Assembly (NCBI GenBank): GCA_002256595.1
Contig: NOLC01000149.1
Coordinates: forward strand, 1-6,219
Direction: 5' to 3'
Source: Methanosaeta sp. NSP1
Lineage (GTDB): Archaea; Halobacteriota; Methanosarcinia; Methanotrichales; Methanotrichaceae
Length of the DNA stretch: 6,219 nt
Part shown: piece after piece, positions 1-4,396 of the stretch
Layout of the letters: every line of letters starts with the position of its first letter
How positions within the stretch are numbered: the first letter of the stretch is position 1
Program-made: the position numbers and the translations under genes
The notes under the pieces: generated by a model
The model's database searches: none
What the model saw: only the letters and a program-made list of their open reading frames with translations
What the model was told of the DNA's origin: nothing

Positions 1-468
1 GGCGCATCCTGGCAAATGTGCCAGGTTCATTTCAGTCGGGCGGTAATGAACAATATCCCAAATAGGGATAAAGAAACAGTAGCAGAGAAGCTCAGGCGAG
101 GATTTGAAAACCCGGAAAAGATGAAAGAATTAGCTGAGGATCTCAGGCAGGAAAAGCATTCAAAGTCGGCGGATACAATTGATCGGTTCAGCCAGGACAT
201 CTGGAATCATAGGGCGTTCCCAGAAGAGCACTGGAAGAAGATCAGGACAACCAACGGGCTGGAACGGATAAACAAAGAACTCAAGAGAAGAAGCCGAGTC
301 GTCGGTGCCTTCCCCAATGATGCATCGCTTCTGAGGCTTGACGGAGCCATACTCATGGATATCAACGAGGAATGGCTGACCTGTTGGGGAGTAAATGAGT
401 CTGGATACGGGGCCGGAAATTTACAGAAAACATGGCATGCAACCGCCAAGGATCACAGAATCCTTTAA
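1..468 (+). CDS. IS256-family transposase, C-terminal part (5' end outside window)
   Basis: This DDE transposase fragment would catalyse cut-and-paste or copy-paste movement of an insertion sequence. The frame is open from base 1, so the gene enters from the left; the ATG at 16 is internal. Using window codon numbers, the C-x2-H motif of the family is visible as CQVH at residues 7-10. Residues 83-95 (TTNGLERINKELK) contain the conserved TN-x-LER-x-NKE block that carries the catalytic glutamate (E88). It is followed by RSRVVGAFPND and LLRLDGAILMDINEEW, which are family hallmarks. The first catalytic aspartates would lie upstream of the window. The tail after EEWLT is less typical and ends at a TAA. 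Only 26 bases separate this stop from the next gene, leaving little room for a right terminal repeat. Family assignment is firm; whether the element is intact or active cannot be judged. Confidence 0.9.
   Translation, partial: GASWQMCQVHFSRAVMNNIPNRDKETVAEKLRRGFENPEKMKELAEDLRQEKHSKSADTIDRFSQDIWNHRAFPEEHWKKIRTTNGLERINKELKRRSRVVGAFPNDASLLRLDGAILMDINEEWLTCWGVNESGYGAGNLQKTWHATAKDHRIL
1..468 (+). mobile_element. Right-hand part of an IS256-family insertion sequence
   Basis: The element is inferred only from its transposase. Neither terminal inverted repeat nor target-site duplication can be identified, because the left end is outside the window and the right border must fall within, or very near, the 26 bases before the next gene. 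The right boundary given is the transposase stop, not a mapped end. Confidence 0.55.
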
Positions 469-471
469 GTA
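464..471 (+). promoter_or_regulatory. Candidate TATA box of the DUF373 gene, overlapping the transposase stop codon
   Basis: TTTAAGTA is centred about 27 bases before the ATG at 495. That is the archaeal TATA-to-start distance expected for a leaderless transcript. No Shine-Dalgarno sequence precedes that ATG, which fits leaderless initiation. The box includes the TAA stop of the transposase, so the promoter may be partly supplied by the insertion sequence. The match to the consensus is only moderate. Confidence 0.35.
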
Positions 472-494
472 CCAATCTTTTCTAATAGTATCAC

Positions 495-1598
495 ATGGAC
501 GTCCTGGTTCTCTGCATTGACCGAGACAATGATCTGGGTCGCAAGGGCGGAGTGGAAAGTCCGGTTGTGGGAAGAGAGGCCAATTTAGATGCTGCCCTCA
601 AGCTGGGCATGGCTGATCCGGAGGACTCGGATGTCAATACCATCTTTGGCGGTATAAAGCTGCTGGATGAGTTGATTGCCTCAGGCAAGTCAGCGGAGAT
701 TGTCTCACTGGCCGGAGATCTTAAGGTGGGACTGGCCTCGGACAGCAAGCTCTCCTCCCAGCTTGATTCCATGCTGGCAATGCTCCATCCCAATGGGGTA
801 ATAGTAGTCTCAGACGGTGCTGAGGACGAGGCCATACTTCCCATCATCCATTCCCGGATCAAGGTCGACGGAGTTAGAAGGATTTTGGTCAAGCAGAGCC
901 CGAATTTAGAGAGCACCTATTATCTTCTCAAGCAGGTCTTCACCGACCCCAAGATCAGCCATACGGTATTCATTCCTCCTGCGCTTGCATTGCTCATGTT
1001 CGCCATCTTCAGCCTTCTGGGCTACCCCAATGGTGCGGTGGTGGCCATCACCGGCGCGGTGGGGCTTTATCTTCTCTTCAGGGGACTGGGATTGGACGAC
1101 TCCATGGAGGAGGCCAAACAGACCCTCAGAAAGTCCCTATATGCCGGAAAGATAGCCTTCATCACTTACATCCTGGCGGCCATGCTGGTGATCATAGCCA
1201 CAGTGAGGGGATTTGCCTATTCCTGGCAGTATTACCACGAGCCCGTATCACCCGGCTTTTTCATTCTGGTGATGATATATCTTCATGAGAGCATCTGGTG
1301 GTATGTGGTAGCAGCCCTCTGCATCAATCTGGGAAAAGTGATGGACATGTATCTGGAGGGCATAAGAGACGCTCGCTCCATATCCTATATCTTTTTCCTC
1401 CTGGCCACCGGGCTTGTGATCTGGTCTGCCACAGGATTCATACTGGCCAGCAATGCCGATCTGAAATTCGGCATAGGCATGGTGGAGTCGGTTCAGTATC
1501 TGGCCATATCGGCCATTGTGGCCATACTCATCACCGTGGTGGGGGTAAACCTCTCCAAGCGCCTGGCCGGCGAGAGTACCATTCAGAGCATCAAATAA
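495..1598 (+). CDS. DUF373 family archaeal integral membrane protein
   Basis: This 367-residue protein has the two-part layout of the archaeal DUF373 family, whose biochemical role is unknown to me. The first 150 or so residues form a soluble domain. It opens with a beta strand running into CIDRDNDLGRKGGVESPVVG (residues 7-26), the most conserved part of the family, and contains VIVVSDGAEDEAILP (about 102-116), which resembles a Rossmann-like or phosphate-binding loop region. Residues 157-352 hold about six hydrophobic membrane segments, near 157-175, 179-196, 218-237, 253-279, 297-318 and 333-352. The start is chosen because the family begins directly with this strand and no earlier start fits. 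No ribosome binding site is visible. The next gene follows after 21 bases on the same strand, so the two are probably co-transcribed. The acidic, arginine-rich N-terminal motif suggests metal or nucleotide binding, but this is inference. Confidence 0.9.
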   Translation: MDVLVLCIDRDNDLGRKGGVESPVVGREANLDAALKLGMADPEDSDVNTIFGGIKLLDELIASGKSAEIVSLAGDLKVGLASDSKLSSQLDSMLAMLHPNGVIVVSDGAEDEAILPIIHSRIKVDGVRRILVKQSPNLESTYYLLKQVFTDPKISHTVFIPPALALLMFAIFSLLGYPNGAVVAITGAVGLYLLFRGLGLDDSMEEAKQTLRKSLYAGKIAFITYILAAMLVIIATVRGFAYSWQYYHEPVSPGFFILVMIYLHESIWWYVVAALCINLGKVMDMYLEGIRDARSISYIFFLLATGLVIWSATGFILASNADLKFGIGMVESVQYLAISAIVAILITVVGVNLSKRLAGESTIQSIK

Positions 1599-1619
1599 TA
1601 GCGAAAAGATGAGCAGGCC

Positions 1620-2507
1620 ATGCTAGAGATCAATGCATCCGGTGAGAGGTGTCTGTGCGACTTCACCTTTGACTTCTACTGGCAGCACCTTGGTTCAAGG
1701 CTGGATATGGACGGCACTGTGAGCGGCATCAGCTTTCGAAAGATGGTGCAGGCTCTGCGGCAAGGTGAGACGGTTCGCATCCAGGGCGATGCAGGCAGCC
1801 GCCTGGGCTCGAGTTTGGGAGTGGATCTTCTCCGGCTGGGGGGCAAGGGCGGCCCCATCGATCACACGGGCAGGATAATTGTGGACGGAGATGTGGGCAG
1901 CCATATGGGCATCTCCATGCTGCGGGGAACGATCTATGTCTCTGGCGAGGTTATGCCGCCGCTGGGAAATGTGGTGCAGGCTGAGAGCGACCTGTCCGGC
2001 TACAGGAAATTCGTCTCCATAACCGAGGTACTGGAAAAGGATCTGGCCATCCTTCTGCCCAATGAGGTTTCTGAAAGAGGACTGGCGATCAAAGACGGCA
2101 TGATCAGAGATACTCTGGGAGCCAGGAATCCAACCTGCAAGGAGATCATCATGCAAGGCGATGCCGGTATGAGCACGGGAATCCTAATGCGCTCGGGCTT
2201 GATTGAGATCGAGGGAGATGCTGGGCCCAATACTGGAGTACTGATGCAGGGGGGCAGAATTGTGGTCCTGGGCCGGACGGGAGACTTCACCGCTGCGGAG
2301 ATGAGGGCAGGGGAGATAATAATTGGGGGAGATGCGGGAAGCTTTGCCTGTGCTCGAATGAGGGGCGGATCGGTCTATGCCCGGCAGGGAAAGAGCGTGC
2401 CTCCGTCCCGAATGAAAAGTCCAGAAGACAAAGAGCAGGGCATGCTCAGCCGGGTCCTGGGCATTCCATTGCTGCATGCCATGATGTATAAAAAATTCGG
2501 CCTTTGA
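1620..2507 (+). CDS. FwdC-like GXGXG beta-helix protein (stand-alone formylmethanofuran dehydrogenase subunit C homologue)
   Basis: This 295-residue protein consists mainly of the right-handed beta-helix repeats of formylmethanofuran dehydrogenase subunit C and the C-terminal domain of glutamate synthase. At least seven repeats are readable: QGDAGSRLGSSL (55-66), DGDVGSHMGISM (89-100), SGEVMPPLGNV (108-118), QGDAGMSTGILM (179-190), EGDAGPNTGVLM (198-209), LGRTGDFTAAEM (217-228) and GGDAGSFACARM (236-247). A non-repeat insert lies between repeats three and four. The helical tail ending MMYKKFGL resembles that of stand-alone archaeal homologues, some of which carry the misleading name 'tributyrin esterase'. 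No other fwd/fmd subunit gene is nearby, so I do not call it the enzyme's own subunit C. The frame has a stop at 1599-1601 and ATG 1620 is the first start after it; the ribosome binding site is weak. It probably shares a transcript with the DUF373 gene. Its substrate or partner is unknown. Confidence 0.82.
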   Translation: MLEINASGERCLCDFTFDFYWQHLGSRLDMDGTVSGISFRKMVQALRQGETVRIQGDAGSRLGSSLGVDLLRLGGKGGPIDHTGRIIVDGDVGSHMGISMLRGTIYVSGEVMPPLGNVVQAESDLSGYRKFVSITEVLEKDLAILLPNEVSERGLAIKDGMIRDTLGARNPTCKEIIMQGDAGMSTGILMRSGLIEIEGDAGPNTGVLMQGGRIVVLGRTGDFTAAEMRAGEIIIGGDAGSFACARMRGGSVYARQGKSVPPSRMKSPEDKEQGMLSRVLGIPLLHAMMYKKFGL

Positions 2508-2589
2508 TGGGCGAAAAATTGCTGATGCAAAATATAGATAAGAGCTAAGTCGCTGCCTTTTGTTCTGACCTTTTGGGGGCTGGCATTCT
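2508..2589. terminator. Convergent intergenic region with T-runs on both strands
   Basis: The two flanking genes converge here. On the plus strand, TTTT runs occur at 2558-2561 and 2571-2574, after the FwdC-like stop. On the minus strand, T-runs complementary to the A-runs at 2514-2518 and about 2528-2532 follow the end of the winged-helix gene. Archaeal termination relies largely on such oligo-T tracts, so a bidirectional terminator is likely. No clear hairpin was seen. Confidence 0.45.
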
Positions 2590-2940
2590 TCAGGGTGCCG
2601 CCTCGACATCAGCTCCCAGGACTATGGAGAAGATCCATTCGCTGAGCTTGGAGCAGTGCTCAGGAATGCATTCATCAATGCATCCTGCGCAGGGCTCAAA
2701 GGAATCAAGGGCAAGCAATGAATCAAAACGCCTGCAGCGGGGCTTGCTGGCGCAAAAGAGCCGATAGGTTCTGATGCCGTCCGCCGACTCTATCTCTCTG
2801 GAGATGAGATTGTCTTTAAGGAGCTTGGCCACGATGCGGGAGCATTTCCTGGAATCTATCTTCAAGACCTTCCAGAGATCGCTTTGCAGGGCTCCTTCCG
2901 GATGCAATTTAATATATTCCAGCGCCTCCTCAGCAGACAT
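2590..2940 (-). CDS. Small winged-helix protein with C-terminal four-cysteine Fe-S-like motif, RPC34/RPC39- or TFE-beta-like
   Basis: This 116-residue protein has an N-terminal winged helix-turn-helix (about residues 1-62): helix AEEALEYIKLHP, helix LQSDLWKVLKI, recognition helix SRKCSRIVAKLLKDN and a wing ending RTYRLF. The C-terminal third carries six cysteines, C63, C69, C84, C87, C91 and C96. The last four form C-x2-C-x3-C-x4-C followed by a leucine, SE and W102. From memory, the eukaryotic Pol III subunit RPC39/RPC34 has C-x2-C-x5-C-x10-C and then M-T-E-W at the same distance from the last cysteine, binding a 4Fe-4S cluster; archaeal TFE-beta is its homologue. The protein may therefore act in transcription initiation or as a redox-responsive regulator. 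A generic MarR/Lrp-like regulator with a metal site is the alternative. An AGAGGT ribosome binding site lies 5 bases before the ATG, and the gene follows lsm after 22 bases, so an operon is likely. Confidence 0.75.
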   Translation of the reverse strand: MSAEEALEYIKLHPEGALQSDLWKVLKIDSRKCSRIVAKLLKDNLISREIESADGIRTYRLFCASKPRCRRFDSLLALDSFEPCAGCIDECIPEHCSKLSEWIFSIVLGADVEAAP

Positions 2941-2945
2941 CTACA

Positions 2946-2951
2946 ACCTCT
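2946..2951 (-). promoter_or_regulatory. Ribosome binding site of the winged-helix gene
   Basis: Read on the minus strand, AGAGGT stands five bases before the ATG whose first base is 2940. It partly matches the archaeal AGGAGGTGA consensus and supports that start. It lies in the 22-base gap after the lsm stop codon. Confidence 0.5.
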
Positions 2952-2962
2952 CTTCGATAATT

Positions 2963-3187
2963 TCACTCAACCGGACTGATGAGGATGATATTATTGCCGC
3001 GCAGGATCACCGATCCTAAGGAGCGGGTCTTCTCGCCACCGACAAGCTCGACGGTCTCCAGAAGATGAAGGTTCAAATACTCGTCCACGCTGCTCAGCAT
3101 TCCTTCCAGGACGTAACGGGGCGAGCCCTTCATCTCAACCTGGACCTTGCTGCCTACCATGCTCTGCACCTTTTTGGTTGGAAACAT
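2963..3187 (-). CDS. Archaeal Sm-like (LSm) RNA-binding protein
   Basis: This 74-residue protein is the size of a single archaeal Sm fold, which assembles into a ring, usually a heptamer, that binds U-rich RNA and takes part in RNA processing or decay. The Sm1 motif runs through about residues 15-45 (KVQVEMKGSPRYVLEGMLSS, then DEYLNL at 35-40). The Sm2 motif is GSVILRGNNIILISP at 58-72. Of the usual uridine-pocket residues, N39 and R63 are present. The common histidine before the asparagine is tyrosine (Y37), and the aspartate after RG is asparagine (N65). The ATG is supported by AAGGAG eight bases upstream on the minus strand. A TATA-like element lies further upstream, so the gene can be transcribed separately from the NifU-like gene, with the winged-helix gene following it. 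Confidence 0.93.
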   Translation of the reverse strand: MFPTKKVQSMVGSKVQVEMKGSPRYVLEGMLSSVDEYLNLHLLETVELVGGEKTRSLGSVILRGNNIILISPVE

Positions 3188-3195
3188 AAATCATA

Positions 3196-3201
3196 CTCCT
3201 T
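3196..3201 (-). promoter_or_regulatory. Shine-Dalgarno sequence of lsm
   Basis: On the minus strand AAGGAG ends eight bases before the lsm ATG. It is a strong match and settles the start against an out-of-frame ATG lying between the two. Confidence 0.7.
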
Positions 3202-3227
3202 GATTTGCCTCGGGCAATAATCTTGCA

Positions 3228-3237
3228 AATAAAATTC
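3228..3237 (-). promoter_or_regulatory. Candidate TATA box of lsm
   Basis: The minus strand reads AATTTTATTT here, in the 61-base gap after the NifU-like stop codon. A start of transcription about 25 bases downstream would fall near 3206, leaving a short leader that still contains the Shine-Dalgarno sequence. The same T-rich tract could also help end transcripts of the upstream NifU-like gene, so its role is uncertain. Confidence 0.4.
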
Positions 3238-3248
3238 AAGCCCAATTC

Positions 3249-3476
3249 TCAGGCGGACACAACGCCTTTTACGCCCTGCACATTCTTTTTGAGCTCTTTC
3301 TCAATGAAATTCTTCAGCGTCATCTGGGAGAATGGACAGCCTGCACAGTGCCCTTGCAGCTTGACCTTCACTATCCCGTCTACGATATCCACAAGCTGAA
3401 CATCTCCACCATCTACGCGAAGACCTTCCCTGATCTTCTCCAGGGCGCTTTCAACCTCGACTTTCATGCTCTCCAT
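3249..3476 (-). CDS. NifU C-terminal-domain (Nfu-type) iron-sulfur cluster carrier
   Basis: This 75-residue protein corresponds to the stand-alone NifU C-terminal domain, which binds a 4Fe-4S cluster between subunits and delivers it to target proteins in the cytoplasm. The signature is complete: the helix ALEKIREGLR, then VDGGDVQLVDIVDGIVKVKL (21-40), and GHCAGCPFSQMTLKNFIEKEL (42-62) with the cluster-binding C44-x2-C47. The start is uncertain. M1 at 3476 lies seven bases after the stop of the PII-like gene, with a GGGG about 12 bases upstream. M4 at 3467 has GGAG only three bases away, but would give an N-terminus closer to the family norm. Either start gives an intact domain. Close spacing implies co-transcription and probably coupled translation with the PII-like gene. 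The winged-helix protein two genes downstream is a possible cluster recipient, by inference only. Confidence 0.92.
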   Translation of the reverse strand: MESMKVEVESALEKIREGLRVDGGDVQLVDIVDGIVKVKLQGHCAGCPFSQMTLKNFIEKELKKNVQGVKGVVSA

Positions 3477-3483
3477 GAGTTCT

Positions 3484-3810
3484 TCAGTCCCCTTTAACCT
3501 TTATTGATGTAACCTTGTGCCCGATGATCGTAAACCTTATTCCTTTTAAAGCTTCCTCGAGCTCTCCTATGAGCTTCTGGCATTTATCTGAGCCCACCAC
3601 GGTGTTGACCATCACACCAGGCTCGGAGTGATCCCGTATGGCTTTCAGAGCCAGATCCGGCTTTTCGCTCAGCCGGAAGGTCTTCCAGCTACCGGGTGCC
3701 ATCCCTTGATACTCCACGAGATAAAAGCCGGTTATGCCCAGCTCAGTCAATGTATTTATGACCCGCACCAGATGCTCGTGGTCCACAAAAATCTTGACCA
3801 TGGTCTTCAT
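3484..3810 (-). CDS. PII-like small protein (archaeal homologue of nitrogen regulatory protein PII)
   Basis: This 108-residue protein resembles an archaeal family of uncharacterised PII homologues (I believe Pfam Nit_Regul_Hom). The N-terminal beta-alpha-beta unit, MVKIFVDHEHLVRVINTL then TELGITGFYLVEYQG, parallels the opening of GlnB/GlnK, where a strand and helix lead into the GITG turn. The classical PII T-loop with its modified tyrosine cannot be recognised, so nitrogen sensing should not be assumed; a trimeric ligand-binding protein is the reasonable guess. The frame extends up to a GTG at 3837 and another ATG at 3825. I choose ATG 3810 because GAGG lies six bases before it and a good TATA box at 3844-3851 predicts transcription starting near 3821, downstream of the earlier codons. 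The NifU-like gene follows after seven bases. The gene is divergent from cobZ. Confidence 0.8.
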   Translation of the reverse strand: MKTMVKIFVDHEHLVRVINTLTELGITGFYLVEYQGMAPGSWKTFRLSEKPDLALKAIRDHSEPGVMVNTVVGSDKCQKLIGELEEALKGIRFTIIGHKVTSIKVKGD

Positions 3811-3816
3811 TGAAAT

Positions 3817-3820
3817 CCTC
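3817..3820 (-). promoter_or_regulatory. Ribosome binding site deciding the start of the PII-like gene
   Basis: Minus-strand GAGG stands six bases before the ATG at 3810. Together with the upstream TATA box it favours this start over the in-frame ATG at 3825 and GTG at 3837. Confidence 0.5.
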
Positions 3821-3843
3821 AACATATATCGGTACACCGGACC

Positions 3844-3851
3844 TTAAATAA
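3844..3851 (-). promoter_or_regulatory. Candidate TATA box of the PII-like/NifU-like transcript
   Basis: The minus strand reads TTATTTAA. A transcription start about 26 bases downstream falls near 3821, giving a leader of roughly a dozen bases that includes the GAGG ribosome binding site. This is one half of a divergent promoter region shared with cobZ. Confidence 0.5.
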
Positions 3852-3881
3852 CTTCGCTGTTGCGCTGATATTATCCAGATA

Positions 3882-3892
3882 TTTTTTTATCC
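3882..3892 (+). promoter_or_regulatory. Candidate TATA element of the cob operon
   Basis: A run of seven T followed by ATCC is centred about 30 bases before the cobZ ATG, and TATAC follows at 3894-3898. No Shine-Dalgarno sequence precedes cobZ, so a leaderless or nearly leaderless transcript starting near 3912-3917 is likely. The TTATCC hexamer occurs twice (3871-3876 and 3887-3892), which could be chance or a protein site. No cobalamin riboswitch-like structure was recognised in the gap. Confidence 0.4.
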
Positions 3893-3916
3893 TATACCTG
3901 CTAAGCTGCTGCTATT

Positions 3917-4393
3917 ATGGCCATGAGAGATATCAGAGATGTGATGAGGGAGAGGGGGATAAGCGAAGAGGAGATAGTCTCCGCTGCCATGCAGCTCTAC
4001 TTTCCCCATCCTGGGGTGGAGACGCGCGAGAAGGCAGAGGAAGTCTTTCGCCGGGAGATGGATCTTGCTCTCTCCGATCCCAATTTAGCCCTTCTGATTT
4101 ATGCCGGGGTGCTGCTGGAGGCGGAGGGCGAGGCCTGCAATCTTCCCAGCCTCTCTTCCTCTGACTATGAGAACGATCTGACATGCCTGATTGCAGACGA
4201 GGTACTGGGCCTGGCCATCGCTAAATATGTGGGCGGTTACAAGGGGCTCTTCGATTATGTCCGGTACGACAAGGCCAAGCCGGGAATACTATCCCGGCTG
4301 GGTCCCTTCATGGACGATGTGGTGGCCGGTCTGATCGGGGGAGTGTCTGCCAACATGTACACCAGGGCGGCGGATCATGCCCAGCGGAGATAG
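3917..4393 (+). CDS. cobZ: Alpha-ribazole-5'-phosphate phosphatase, PgpA-type
   Basis: CobZ removes the 5'-phosphate left on the lower ligand nucleotide in archaeal cobamide synthesis, acting on alpha-ribazole phosphate or adenosylcobalamin phosphate; the activity was shown for the Methanosarcina protein. The 158-residue sequence carries the C-terminal signature shared with bacterial phosphatidylglycerophosphatase A: IADEVLG (92-98), FDYVRYDKAKPG (112-123) and FMDDVVAGLIGGV (131-143). The acidic residues of these blocks (D94, E95, D133, D134) are the likely metal and catalytic ligands. The N-terminal 70 residues are helical and acidic. Context decides for CobZ over a lipid phosphatase, because cobS and cobY follow directly. 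ATG 3917 lacks a ribosome binding site and suits leaderless initiation; ATG 3923 is the only close alternative. It heads the operon, divergent from the PII-like gene. Confidence 0.88.
   Translation: MAMRDIRDVMRERGISEEEIVSAAMQLYFPHPGVETREKAEEVFRREMDLALSDPNLALLIYAGVLLEAEGEACNLPSLSSSDYENDLTCLIADEVLGLAIAKYVGGYKGLFDYVRYDKAKPGILSRLGPFMDDVVAGLIGGVSANMYTRAADHAQRR
4386..4389 (+). promoter_or_regulatory. Shine-Dalgarno sequence of cobS
   Basis: GGAG inside the last codons of cobZ lies seven bases before the TTG at 4397. The cobZ stop is in the same frame as cobS, so no upstream start is possible. This supports TTG as the true start. Confidence 0.65.
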
Positions 4394-4396
4394 GAA

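Noticed and set aside
1695..2156. Long minus-strand open frame opposite the FwdC-like gene
   Set aside because: It lies entirely opposite a well-supported coding region, has no recognisable motif and has the low-complexity composition of an antisense shadow.
2184..2609. 141-codon minus-strand open frame running through the convergent gap
   Set aside because: Mostly antisense to the FwdC-like gene, overlaps the end of the winged-helix gene in another frame, and shows no family features.
2774..3019. Plus-strand frame opposite the winged-helix and lsm genes
   Set aside because: The minus-strand genes have family signatures and ribosome binding sites; this frame has neither.
3484..3837. PII-like gene starting at GTG 3837
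   Set aside because: The predicted transcription start lies downstream of it, and a later ATG has a properly spaced ribosome binding site.
3838..3916. Cobalamin riboswitch ahead of the cob operon
   Set aside because: The gap is far too short for one and no B12-box-like segment was seen.
3917..4393. Phosphatidylglycerophosphatase A in lipid synthesis
   Set aside because: The domain is shared with CobZ, but adjacency to cobS and cobY in an archaeon points to the cobamide phosphatase.
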